A stretch of DNA of 64,000 bases, from positions 18,314 to 82,313 of the forward strand of contig JAQUVD010000014.1 in NCBI GenBank assembly GCA_028693555.1. The letters are read 5' to 3'. How positions within the stretch are numbered: position 1 is the first letter of the stretch; the number at the start of each line of letters is the position of its first letter. Position numbers and translations under genes: made by a program. A model generated the notes under the pieces. The model saw only the letters and a program-made list of their open reading frames with translations, was not told the DNA's origin and ran no database searches. The DNA is from Hespellia sp. Lineage in GTDB: Bacteria; Bacillota; Clostridia; Lachnospirales; Lachnospiraceae. Positions 48,562 through 56,898 of the stretch are shown here, one piece after another.

Positions 48562-48997
48562 AAAGGAAGTATTAGAAAAACTATATCGTGGTGAGTTACC
48601 GCTGGATGAACAGCTAGAAGTGCTGGAGCATATCAGTTCCTGTGAATACTGCGCAGCCGCATTTGCAGAAGTGGCAGAGGAAATGACTCTCGTGAAAGCA
48701 CCTGCGAATCTGAAAAACAGTATTATGCATCAGGCGGGAGCACTTCCGGTACAACTTCAGACCAGAAAATATGCTTTATCAAAGAATATGCAGTTGATGC
48801 TATATAGCATGAAGATCGGGGCAGCCGTTTTATGTTCCATTATCATGCTGTTTACGATGGATGCAAATATGCTGCATATTCCAGAAACAGCCTTACCGGG
48901 TACGACATGGCTGTCCGACACAGCCGATAAGGTTACACAATCCATTCACACATTTACGGATCAATTTATTCATGGGGAGGTCATCAAAAATGATTAG
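48548..48997 (+). CDS. Anti-sigma factor with zinc-binding HxxxCxxC motif
   Basis: 149 residues. The N-terminal ZAS-type motif HISSCEYC (HxxxCxxC) binds the ECF sigma factor, and one TM helix (~95-115, IGAAVLCSIIMLFTM) anchors it with a short extracytoplasmic tail (~35 residues). Signal-triggered release of the sigma factor would switch on the operon. AAGGAGGG precedes the ATG, which lies inside the sigma gene. The tail ends overlapping the next gene by 8 bases. Confidence 0.88.
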   Translation: MSHVEKEVLEKLYRGELPLDEQLEVLEHISSCEYCAAAFAEVAEEMTLVKAPANLKNSIMHQAGALPVQLQTRKYALSKNMQLMLYSMKIGAAVLCSIIMLFTMDANMLHIPETALPGTTWLSDTADKVTQSIHTFTDQFIHGEVIKND

Positions 48998-49637
48998 ACA
49001 AAAACGAGGTTTATTAACATTTATTTGTTCATTATTGCCGGGAGCCGGCGAAATGTACATGGGATTTTTCAAACAGGGAATCAGCATCATGCTTCTATCG
49101 ATGGCGATTGTTGCATTCTCGAACATTCCGGGACTGGGTTCATTACTGCCGTTAGCTATCGTAGTATGGTTCTACAGCTTTTTCCATGTACACAATCTTG
49201 CATCTATGCCGCCGGAATTATTCGAGAAGGTTGAGGATCATTTCCTGTTTACAGAAAATGATGAGCAGCTTCAAAAGGCAATGCAGTCACAGAAAGCACG
49301 AAAAGTACTTGCAATCGCACTGATTGTAGTAGGTGGTGCAAGCCTGTGGAACGCTTTTAGTAATTTCCTGTATAACATTATGCCGATCTATGCAACGGAT
49401 GCAGTTTCATCCTTTACAAGTAGTGTACCACAATGCCTGATTGCGATTCTTCTGATTTATCTTGGCGTTGTACTGATTAAAGGCAAGAAAAAAGAATTAG
49501 ATGAGATGCAGGAAGACACACCGGATCAGGATCAGAATATCGTAGAACCTAAAATCGTAGAAGGCAAGATTGTGGAAGAAACAATCGTGGAAGAGACGGT
49601 GAAGGAAGAGAGTGCTGACGAAGGGGTGAAGTCCTGA
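48990..49637 (+). CDS. Membrane protein, TM2-like, with acidic repeat tail
   Basis: 215 residues. The start RQKRGLLTFICSLLPGAGEM, YMGFFKQGISI resembles TM2-domain proteins; four or five TM helices follow (~7-60, ~108-130, ~150-170). The C-terminal ~40 residues are acidic and repetitive (IVEPKIVEGKIVEETIVEET). GGGGAGG is 10 bases before the ATG at 48990, which overlaps the end of the anti-sigma gene. Members stand next to phage-shock-like or sigma/anti-sigma genes in Firmicutes, suggesting an envelope-stress role, but no molecular function is known. Confidence 0.8.
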   Translation: MIRQKRGLLTFICSLLPGAGEMYMGFFKQGISIMLLSMAIVAFSNIPGLGSLLPLAIVVWFYSFFHVHNLASMPPELFEKVEDHFLFTENDEQLQKAMQSQKARKVLAIALIVVGGASLWNAFSNFLYNIMPIYATDAVSSFTSSVPQCLIAILLIYLGVVLIKGKKKELDEMQEDTPDQDQNIVEPKIVEGKIVEETIVEETVKEESADEGVKS

Positions 49638-49939
49638 TGAAACATACACATCGAATCGGAACAGTCACATTTGGGGCATCACTGATTGCATTTGGAGCAG
49701 CATTTCTGTTACATTTTTTCATTCCGGCAGTCTCTATTATGACCGTGATTTCGTTTTGGCCAGTTATCTTTATTCTGCTGGGATTGGAGGTGCTGGTAAG
49801 TACCTTTCGCGGACGGGATGATCAAACGATGATATACGATAAGACCGGAATCATTCTTACGGCACTATTAGTCCTCTTTGCAATGGGGATGGGCGTGGTC
49901 TCACTCATAGTCGAGTACGCAATGCGATATACAATATAA
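49637..49939 (+). CDS. Small LiaI/LiaF-like membrane protein
   Basis: 100 residues with three hydrophobic helices (TVTFGASLIAFGAAFLLHFF, ISFWPVIFILLGLEVLVS, GIILTALLVLFAMGMGVVSL). The pattern FWPxxxILLGLEVL is that of LiaI-LiaF/DUF5668-type envelope stress proteins. The start overlaps the previous stop (TGATG), so it is coupled. It closes the sigma factor operon, and a terminator follows at once. Inferred role: part of a cell-envelope stress response controlled by the ECF factor. Confidence 0.82.
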   Translation: MKHTHRIGTVTFGASLIAFGAAFLLHFFIPAVSIMTVISFWPVIFILLGLEVLVSTFRGRDDQTMIYDKTGIILTALLVLFAMGMGVVSLIVEYAMRYTI

Positions 49940-49944
49940 CGAAT

Positions 49945-49971
49945 AAAAAAAGCGCACACAGCGCTTTTTTT
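49945..49971. terminator. Bidirectional terminator
   Basis: Seven A plus GCGC (49945-49955) pair with GCGC plus seven T (49961-49971) around ACACA. It lies between the convergent sigma operon and AraC gene; the stop region of the latter overlaps its last bases. Confidence 0.88.
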
Positions 49972-51196
49972 ATTTCCCCTTTAGCATCTCCCGATATTCG
50001 GTCGGTGTACAATTCTTATATTTCTTAAATGTCTTCGTAAAATAATTCAGATCCCGAATGCCACAGAGCGCGGCAATTTCCTGAATCGGAAATGTTGTTG
50101 TATTTAGAAGGAAGATAGCATGTTCGATTCTCTTTAAATTGACATAATAGGTAAGTGTCATTCCGGTCTCCCGCTTAAACAGCGTGGAAAGGTAGCTGCT
50201 GTTCAGCATCAAAAGCTTTGCGAGGGCAGACAAACTCAGATCATCCGTCAAATGGAAGGCGATGTGGTTGATTGCCTGACGGATTGGCTGGGTATAGTTC
50301 TTAAGAGAATGTGACTGCACGAGCAGACAGTATTCGCGGACCATACGGCGGCTGAATTTGTTCAATTCCTCAATCTCTGTTGTACGCTCGATTTCATATA
50401 TATTTTTATCAAAAGTTTCTTCCAGATAAACTGGATGAATATGTCCTTTTTCGGCAGCTTTCCGGCAAATCGTGTTAAAGACAATTAACTCATTTTTCTT
50501 ATCTCGCAGTGAGTCGGTAAATTTGTGATTATTGGCAATCACTTTTCCACCCTCCAGCATTTGATCAATCGTGATCAGATCGCCATTGGAAATGGCGTTC
50601 ATCAGAACGGACTCATTGGTATACTGAAGCTCCAGCCTGTGCAGTGTATTTACGGTTGGAGAAGGATGATCAATGTTATAGACGGGTTTGATCAGACGGT
50701 CTTCACCAAACACAGAGACATAGATTTTCGTGTTTTTCCACATCTCTTCGGCCAAAAGCCGGGAGATTGCTTTGACACACCGCTCATCGGCCATAAAAGG
50801 AAGCGTCTGATAGTAGCGGTGCATGAATGCTGTTAAATTCCCCGGAATCTGGAGCTCATTGCAAAGCCCGATAATACGGGATTCTGTCATCTTTTCATAC
50901 GTGAACGGTCCGATGAGTAGAATTGCGGGGCCGGGATTGTCCGGCAGGCGCACACACATATATTCACAGTGGTAAGCATCTGTAAGGCGGGCAATAATAT
51001 TATCTTTTACAGCGTTTGCAAATTGGCGAGGCCATGCGGATGCGATCTGTTCCAATGCACTTTGGGATAAAATACCCTTTCGAAGACCACCGTCATAGGT
51101 GGGACTCCAATTAAAAGGCTCTGTGAGAACATAGGATTTCACCTGCAGTTCACGTAAAAGCTTTTGTGTAAAATGAAGGGTGTTGGTATATGGCAT
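49970..51196 (-). CDS. AraC-family transcriptional regulator with large sensor region
   Basis: 408 residues. The N-terminal ~300 residues form an uncharacterised sensor domain (RLPDNPGPAILLIGPFTYEK; EMWKNTKIYVSVFGEDRL). The C-terminal end has the double helix-turn-helix (LSLSALAKLLMLNSSYLSTL, YYVNLKRIEHAIFLL, IQEIAALCGIRDLNYFTKTF, CTPTEYREML). AAAGGA lies about 10 bases before the ATG at 51196; the TTG at 51244 has no ribosome site. It has the same general plan as the AraC protein at 33100. No metabolic operon is adjacent, so the target is unknown; the divergent gene is the MarR/ABC operon, 254 bases away. Confidence 0.82.
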   Translation of the reverse strand: MPYTNTLHFTQKLLRELQVKSYVLTEPFNWSPTYDGGLRKGILSQSALEQIASAWPRQFANAVKDNIIARLTDAYHCEYMCVRLPDNPGPAILLIGPFTYEKMTESRIIGLCNELQIPGNLTAFMHRYYQTLPFMADERCVKAISRLLAEEMWKNTKIYVSVFGEDRLIKPVYNIDHPSPTVNTLHRLELQYTNESVLMNAISNGDLITIDQMLEGGKVIANNHKFTDSLRDKKNELIVFNTICRKAAEKGHIHPVYLEETFDKNIYEIERTTEIEELNKFSRRMVREYCLLVQSHSLKNYTQPIRQAINHIAFHLTDDLSLSALAKLLMLNSSYLSTLFKRETGMTLTYYVNLKRIEHAIFLLNTTTFPIQEIAALCGIRDLNYFTKTFKKYKNCTPTEYREMLKGK

Positions 51197-51385
51197 AATA
51201 AACGTTTCCTTTCGTAAAAACTCCTCTTGGACGTTTTGTGTCAATCTTTATAAGTGAGATTCAAATTTTACATTTAGATTATATTATTGAGGTTAACCTT
51301 GATAATAGCAATTGTAAATAAAAATATTACGAACATTCCCAAAGATTGTCGGGAAAAAAGGAGTGACAGATGCATAAATTGGTTC

Positions 51386-51433
51386 TTGACATTCAAAAAA
51401 ATATTTGCTACGCTATTTGTTAGATACCTAACA
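51386..51433 (+). promoter_or_regulatory. Promoter and MarR operator of the ABC exporter operon
   Basis: TTGACA (51386-51391), 17-base spacer, TACGCT (51409-51414). Overlapping the start is the palindrome TGTTAGATACCTAACA (51418-51433; six-base arms), followed by another TTAGG half. It is a typical MarR dimer site, very probably bound by the first gene product. Confidence 0.75.
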
Positions 51434-51450
51434 GTTAGGAGGGAAACAAA

Positions 51451-51924
51451 GTGAAACAGGTACATAAAAGGCATGATGCAACGCTCGGATTTATCATCAA
51501 GGATTTGTCTAATATGATTAAAAGAGAATTAGATCATCAGGTGTTTGGTGATATGGATGAACCAATGTCCGGTGTTCATGGGTGGATTGTCTGTTTTTTA
51601 TTTGACGAAGGAAAAGACCGTGATATCTATCAGCGTGATATTGAACAGGAATTTCATATTCGCAGATCATCCGTGACCGGATTGTTACAGGCGATGGAGA
51701 AGCACGGACTTGTGAAGCGTGAGTCGGTTGCCAGTGATGCGAGATTGAAGAAGATCACGCTCACTCCGAAAGCAATCGAGCGTCACTTGCGGATTACACA
51801 GAGAATCGATGCGTTCGATCAGGCTCTGGAAGCAGGCATTACATCAGAAGAGCGAGCAACTTTTTTACGGGTGGCAGAAAAAATTAAACATAATTTAGAA
51901 AGCAGGGAGAATCAGTCAGAATGA
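51451..51924 (+). CDS. MarR-family transcriptional regulator
   Basis: 157 residues. The winged helix is seen in IYQRDIEQEFHIRRSSVTGL, MEKHGLVKRESVASDARLKK, ITLTPKAIE. It starts with GTG; AGGAGGG is 7 bases upstream. MarR proteins repress exporter genes and are released by drugs or phenolic ligands. It overlaps the first ABC gene by ATGA, and the palindrome at 51418-51433 in its own promoter is the likely operator. Confidence 0.92.
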   Translation: MKQVHKRHDATLGFIIKDLSNMIKRELDHQVFGDMDEPMSGVHGWIVCFLFDEGKDRDIYQRDIEQEFHIRRSSVTGLLQAMEKHGLVKRESVASDARLKKITLTPKAIERHLRITQRIDAFDQALEAGITSEERATFLRVAEKIKHNLESRENQSE

Positions 51925-53648
51925 TTAAAACATTATCAAAACAAATAAAAGAATTTAAAAAAGACTCCATTCTTTCTATTGTATTCGTAACGATGGAAGT
52001 AATATTCGAAATCATCATTCCCATTCTGATGGCATCGATTATTGACAATGGAGTGGAAAAAGGAAATATTAATTTTGTGTGGGGCATGGGTGCGCTTATG
52101 ATTGTCGTAGCAATGTGCTCTTTATTTTGCGGCGTGATGTCCGGAAAGTATGCGGCCAGCGCCAGTACAGGCGTTGCAAGAAATCTAAGAACGGCTATGT
52201 TTCAGAATATCCAGAAATTCTCGTTTTCAAATCTGGACAAGTATTCAACGGCCGGTCTGGTAACAAGGCTAACGACCGATGTGACAAATGTGCAGAATGC
52301 ATATCAGATGATCGTCCGCCTCTGCGCAAGGGCGCCGTTTATGCTCATATTTGCAATGGCAATGACCATTGTGATCAGCGGAAAATTATCGCTTATTTTC
52401 CTGGGAGCAATTGTGTTTCTCGGTGTCGTTCTAGGCGTGATCGTGATGAACGCATTTCCAAGATTCGAGCAGGTGTTCAAAAAATATGATGCCTTAAATG
52501 CAAGCGTGCAGGAAAATGTCAATGCAATCCGCGTGGTAAAGGCATATGTTAGAGAAGATTATGAGATAAAAAAATTTAATAAGGCAAGTGATGCAGTCTA
52601 TCGCCTCTTTATTGGGGCTGAGAAGATGGTTGTTCTGAATATGCCTGTCATGCAGTTTGTGATGTATGCCTGCATTCTGCTGTTATCATGGCTGGGAGCA
52701 AAGATGATCGTGGCGGGAAGCCTGACGACCGGCGAATTGATGAGCCTGTTTACATATGTGATGAACATCCTGATGAGCCTTATGATGATTTCGATGGCGT
52801 TTGTAATGATTACACTGTCAAAAGCATCGGCAGAACGTATTGCAGAAGTAATCAACGAAGAATCGAATCTCAGTAACGGAGAAAATCCTATTTATGATGT
52901 GAAAGACGGTTCTATCGAATTTGAGCATGTTGCATTTGGTTACCGTGAAGGGGTAGATGTATTAAAGAATATTCATTTTCAGATTAAAGCAGGCGAAACC
53001 ATTGGAATTATCGGTGGAACCGGCAGTTCCAAGTCATCTATAGTCCAATTGATTCCGAGACTTTATGATACGACAGCGGGGACTGTCAAGGTGGGCGGAG
53101 TTGACGTTCGCGCGTATGATATTGAAACGCTGCGTGACGAGGTTGCAATGGTGCTTCAGAAAAATGTATTGTTTTCAGGAACAATCAATGACAATATCCG
53201 ATGGGGAAACGCGGATGCAAGTGAAGAGGAGATTCAGCGGGTGTGCCGCTTAGCACAGGCTGATGAATTTATTCAGACCTTTCCCCAAAAGTATGAAACT
53301 TATATTGAACAGGGCGGTAATAATGTATCCGGCGGGCAAAAGCAGAGGCTCTGTATTGCACGGGCACTCCTAAAAAAACCAAAGATCCTGATTTTGGATG
53401 ACTCGACCAGTGCGGTTGATACAAAGACCGATACACTGATTCGAAAAGCATTCTTAGAAGAGATTCCGGATACGACGAAGATTATTATTGCACAGAGAAT
53501 CAGCTCCGTTCAGGATGCGGACCGCATTATGGTATTAAATGATGGACAGATTGTCGATTTTGGGACACATGACGAATTGATCAGGACAAGTGAAATCTAC
53601 CGCGATGTATATGAATCACAGGTGAAAGGCGGTGGTATCGATGAGTAA
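51921..53648 (+). CDS. ABC exporter half-transporter, subunit with degenerate ATP site
   Basis: 575 residues: six-helix export domain (~15-300) then ATPase domain. Walker A GGTGSSKSS, signature VSGGQKQRL, Walker B ILILDDSTSAVD. The usual catalytic Glu after Walker B is Asp, as in the non-catalytic half of heterodimeric exporters of the BmrCD/TM287-288 type. It pairs with the next gene product; stop and start overlap by 8 bases. Predicted to export drugs or lipophilic compounds. Translational coupling to the marR gene through ATGA. Confidence 0.93.
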   Translation: MIKTLSKQIKEFKKDSILSIVFVTMEVIFEIIIPILMASIIDNGVEKGNINFVWGMGALMIVVAMCSLFCGVMSGKYAASASTGVARNLRTAMFQNIQKFSFSNLDKYSTAGLVTRLTTDVTNVQNAYQMIVRLCARAPFMLIFAMAMTIVISGKLSLIFLGAIVFLGVVLGVIVMNAFPRFEQVFKKYDALNASVQENVNAIRVVKAYVREDYEIKKFNKASDAVYRLFIGAEKMVVLNMPVMQFVMYACILLLSWLGAKMIVAGSLTTGELMSLFTYVMNILMSLMMISMAFVMITLSKASAERIAEVINEESNLSNGENPIYDVKDGSIEFEHVAFGYREGVDVLKNIHFQIKAGETIGIIGGTGSSKSSIVQLIPRLYDTTAGTVKVGGVDVRAYDIETLRDEVAMVLQKNVLFSGTINDNIRWGNADASEEEIQRVCRLAQADEFIQTFPQKYETYIEQGGNNVSGGQKQRLCIARALLKKPKILILDDSTSAVDTKTDTLIRKAFLEEIPDTTKIIIAQRISSVQDADRIMVLNDGQIVDFGTHDELIRTSEIYRDVYESQVKGGGIDE

Positions 53649-55524
53649 TAACAAAACAAAAAGAAAAGTATCAGGTGGTTCCATTAAGAGACTGACTTCT
53701 TATATTATGAAGTATTATAAGGTACACTGCATCATTGTGCTGTTGCTGATTGTGTTCAGTGCACTTGCAAATGTTGTTGGGACGATGTTCATGCGGGATT
53801 TAATTGATGTGTACATCCTTCCGTTTATCAATCAAAAGAACCCAAGCTTTGATGCATTGGCACATGCGCTTATGGGAATGGCTGTGATCTATCTTGCGGG
53901 AACGGTTGCAACGTGGGGATACAATCGAATTATGATTCAGGTATCGCAGGGAACCATTTTAAAAATGCGAAATGAGATTTTCTCTCATATGGAAAGTCTT
54001 CCAATCAAATATTTTGATACACATGCGCATGGAGATATCATGAGCGTCTATACAAATGATACGGATACACTCAGGCAGATGATCAGTCAGAGTCTTCCGC
54101 AGATGGTCTCGGCAGTTATTACGGTTGTCAGTGTCGCGGTATCCATGATCATCTTGAGCGTTCCACTCACCATTCTTACTTTTGTGATGGTGGTGGTGAT
54201 GCTGATCGTAACAAAGAATATTGCATCGAAGAGTGGAAAGCATTTCGCTGACCAGCAGAGACGACTTGGTTCGATAAATGGCTATATTGAAGAAATGATG
54301 GAGGGGCAGAAGGTTGTTAAGGTATTCTGCCACGAGGAAACGACGATTCAGGAATTTGAAAAGCGAAATGAAGAGCTCTTTGACAGCGCGAATAATGCAA
54401 ATAAATACGCCAACATCCTGATGCCGGCACTTGGAAATCTTGGTAATATCAATTATGTCTTAAATGCGATGGTTGGAGCAATTCTGGCAATCTATTCTGT
54501 TGGCGGATTTACGCTCGGCGGACTGGCGTCGTTCCTGCAGTTTACCAAGAGCTTCAATCAGCCCATCGGTCAGATGTCCCAGCAGTTAAATGCAATAGTA
54601 ATGGCGATTGCAGGATCAGAGCGAATCTTCAAGCTGATAGATGAATCTTCAGAAGTGGATGAGGGCTATGTAGAACTTGTCAATGCCGGGACAGCGGAAG
54701 ATGGCAGCATCACAGAAAGTGAAAAAAGAACCGGTCACTGGGCATGGAAACATTTCCATCAGGCAGACGGGACAACAACCTATCAGCCGTTGGAAGGGGA
54801 TGTGGTATTTGATGATGTCGACTTTGGCTATCAGGACGACAAAATCGTACTTCACAACATTAAGCTGTATGCGAAACCGGGAGAGAAGATTGCGTTCGTA
54901 GGCGCAACCGGAGCGGGTAAGACGACGATTACCAATCTGATTAACCGATTCTATGATATTCAGGACGGCAAGATCCGGTATGATGGAATCAATATTAATA
55001 AAATTAAAAAAGCAGATCTGCGCCGTTCCCTCGGAATCGTACTTCAGGATACGCATCTATTTACGGGGACCGTGATGGAAAACATCCGATTTGGAAAACT
55101 GGATGCGACCGACGAGGAAGTAATTGCGGCAGCGAGACTGGCAAATGCGGATGCCTTTGTCAAGCATCTGCCGGACGGTTATGAGACTGTGCTGACCGGA
55201 GACGGTGCGAATCTGTCACAGGGGCAGCGCCAGCTTCTTGCAATCGCAAGGGCAGCAGTCGCGGACCCACCTGTGCTGATTTTGGATGAGGCAACATCAA
55301 GTATTGATACACGAACGGAAAAACTGGTGCAGGAAGGCATGGATAAACTGATGCATGGCAGAACCGTATTTGTCATCGCGCATCGTCTGTCCACAATTAA
55401 GAATTCTAATGTTATCATGGTACTGGACCAGGGACGCATCATTGAACGGGGGAATCATGAAGAACTGATCAAAGAAAAAGGTATTTACTATCAATTATAT
55501 ACGGGGGCACTGGAACAGGATTAA
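53641..55524 (+). CDS. ABC exporter half-transporter, catalytic subunit
   Basis: 627 residues: an export domain with six helices (~20-330), an extended linker (~345-380, TAEDGSITESEKRTGHW), and an ATPase with canonical motifs (GATGAGKTT, LSQGQRQ, VLILDEATSSID, H-loop IAHRLSTI). The linker before the ATPase domain is typical of the larger partner in such pairs. It forms a heterodimer with the preceding subunit in the inner membrane. The ATG at 53641 has AAAGGCGG 9 bases upstream and is preferred to the GTG at 53632. The region after the stop holds the promoter of the next LacI gene. Confidence 0.93.
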   Translation: MSNNKTKRKVSGGSIKRLTSYIMKYYKVHCIIVLLLIVFSALANVVGTMFMRDLIDVYILPFINQKNPSFDALAHALMGMAVIYLAGTVATWGYNRIMIQVSQGTILKMRNEIFSHMESLPIKYFDTHAHGDIMSVYTNDTDTLRQMISQSLPQMVSAVITVVSVAVSMIILSVPLTILTFVMVVVMLIVTKNIASKSGKHFADQQRRLGSINGYIEEMMEGQKVVKVFCHEETTIQEFEKRNEELFDSANNANKYANILMPALGNLGNINYVLNAMVGAILAIYSVGGFTLGGLASFLQFTKSFNQPIGQMSQQLNAIVMAIAGSERIFKLIDESSEVDEGYVELVNAGTAEDGSITESEKRTGHWAWKHFHQADGTTTYQPLEGDVVFDDVDFGYQDDKIVLHNIKLYAKPGEKIAFVGATGAGKTTITNLINRFYDIQDGKIRYDGININKIKKADLRRSLGIVLQDTHLFTGTVMENIRFGKLDATDEEVIAAARLANADAFVKHLPDGYETVLTGDGANLSQGQRQLLAIARAAVADPPVLILDEATSSIDTRTEKLVQEGMDKLMHGRTVFVIAHRLSTIKNSNVIMVLDQGRIIERGNHEELIKEKGIYYQLYTGALEQD

Positions 55525-55532
55525 TTCCATAC

Positions 55533-55578
55533 TTGACAAAATAATCTAAAATCACGTATGCTTAATAAAAGCCCTTTC
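55533..55578 (+). promoter_or_regulatory. Promoter of the lacI-type gene with operator-like half
   Basis: TTGACA (55533-55538), 18 bases, TATGCT (55557-55562). Just after it AAAAGCCCTTTC (55567-55578) matches the GAAAGCGCTTTC operator of the sugar-acid operon at 10 of 12 positions, suggesting autoregulation. Confidence 0.55.
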
Positions 55579-55607
55579 ATAGGCTGAGTTGTGAGAAGAG
55601 GTATGGT

Positions 55608-56597
55608 ATGACAATCTATGATATAGCAAAAGAAGCAGGGGTGTCCATTTCCACCGTGTCACGCGTGCTGAATAACAAAGGAAAAGTAAATCCGGCGACG
55701 AAAGAAAAAGTAGAAGAAATCCTAAAACGGAATAATTACAAACCAAGTGCAATTGCACGGGGCATGGTAAGTAAATCGATGCGAACCGTTGCGATTATGA
55801 CTGTGGATATACGCGTGCCGCATTATGCGCGCACAGCGTACACCATAGAAAGAGAATTCAGCCGGAGAGGGTATGAAGTGACCTTTTGTAATACCGGAGG
55901 GGAATATGAAGAGACAGAACGATATTTAAAGGCTGTGATAGAAAAGCAGGTCGATGGTATCGTGCTGGTTGGATCGGTCTTTAACAAATTATGCAAAAAT
56001 GCGGAGATCGAAAAACTGTTACAGTCGATTCCTGTTGTATTGGCAAATGGGACACTAGAAATGGAAAACTCATATTCTGTATTAGTGGATGATGAATATG
56101 GAATCGCTCTTGCGGTGAATCATGTATTTGATAAAAACCATAGAGATATCTATTATCTGAAAGATCTGGATACCATGAGCGCCGAGGTTAAATGCGAAGG
56201 CTTTTTGAATGCATTAAAACGTCTCGGAATACCGGATGGAGAAGAAAGAGTTGTGAAAACAGTCTCAAGTACGGAGGGCGGAAGAGCGGCCACAAAGCAG
56301 CTTCTTCAGGATCATCCGGAAGTCTCTGCAATTGTGTGCGGGGAAGATATTACGGCTGCAGGAGTTGTGAAAGCGCTGCTCCATGCGGGGAAAAGGATAC
56401 CGGAGGATGTGGCAGTTACGGGTTACAACAATTCGGAATATGCAAGGATATGCGAGCCGCAACTGACAACAATTGATAATAAGCCGGAGATGGTTGCGAT
56501 GCTGAGTGTCCAGCTCCTAACAAGCTTGATTGAGAAAACGGAAACATATTCCTCCTGTACAATTCAACCAGAACTAATTCTGGGAGAGACAACATAA
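55608..56597 (+). CDS. LacI-family repressor of the sugar-acid operon
   Basis: 329 residues. LacI helix-turn-helix MTIYDIAKEAGVSISTVSRV, hinge YKPSAIARGM, and a periplasmic-binding-like ligand domain (DGIVLVGSVF, VDDEYGIALAVNHV, GEDITAAGVVKALLHAG, ISTIDN-like LTTIDNKPE). It is followed by a terminator and then by the operon promoter with two GAAAGCGCTTT-type palindromes (56715-56728, 56857-56868), so it is the probable repressor, induced by a uronate or keto-sugar acid. Ligand identity is inferred from the operon content only. Confidence 0.9.
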   Translation: MTIYDIAKEAGVSISTVSRVLNNKGKVNPATKEKVEEILKRNNYKPSAIARGMVSKSMRTVAIMTVDIRVPHYARTAYTIEREFSRRGYEVTFCNTGGEYEETERYLKAVIEKQVDGIVLVGSVFNKLCKNAEIEKLLQSIPVVLANGTLEMENSYSVLVDDEYGIALAVNHVFDKNHRDIYYLKDLDTMSAEVKCEGFLNALKRLGIPDGEERVVKTVSSTEGGRAATKQLLQDHPEVSAIVCGEDITAAGVVKALLHAGKRIPEDVAVTGYNNSEYARICEPQLTTIDNKPEMVAMLSVQLLTSLIEKTETYSSCTIQPELILGETT

Positions 56598-56629
56598 AAA
56601 AGCAGAGGCTGTAAAAAAAGTCTCTAATT

Positions 56630-56676
56630 AAGACTCGCCAGTTCCGGCAAATGCCGGTTCTGGCGAGTCTTTGTTT
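56630..56676 (+). terminator. Terminator of the lacI-type gene
   Basis: A twelve-base stem (56630-56641 with 56660-56671) continues past a TT/TT internal loop into CCGGCA/TGCCGG. It is followed by TTGTTTTG. Confidence 0.85.
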
Positions 56677-56714
56677 TGACAACTGTTATCTTGGATTATT
56701 TTTATAGATAAACA

Positions 56715-56728
56715 TGAAAGCGCTTTTA
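56715..56728 (+). promoter_or_regulatory. LacI/CcpA-type operator, upstream copy
   Basis: TGAAAGCGCTTTTA is a near-palindrome of the LacI-family type (central CG), 104 bases upstream of the operon promoter -35. It matches both the local operator and the cre consensus, so CcpA is an alternative binder. Confidence 0.55.
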
Positions 56729-56818
56729 TAGCACGAAGAAACAATCAGCACTTTCAACAAAAATAAGAGATGAAATATATGCAAAATAACGAAAACACGG
56801 ACGCATATTTAAAAGATA

Positions 56819-56868
56819 TTGACAAAATCAGATAAAAATATATAATGAAAATTAAAGAAAGCGCTTTC
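56819..56868 (+). promoter_or_regulatory. Consensus promoter and operator of the sugar-acid operon
   Basis: TTGACA (56819-56824), 16-base spacer, TATAAT (56841-56846). GAAAGCGCTTTC (56857-56868) is a perfect palindrome at the transcription start. This is a strong promoter under LacI-type repression. Confidence 0.8.
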
Positions 56869-56898
56869 ACAAAGTGGAAAACGATAAAGGAGATTATG

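Noticed and set aside
56715..56728. Certain CcpA cre site
   Set aside because: It fits cre, but an almost identical palindrome lies at the operon start next to a dedicated LacI gene, so the local repressor is at least as likely; it is left as an alternative.
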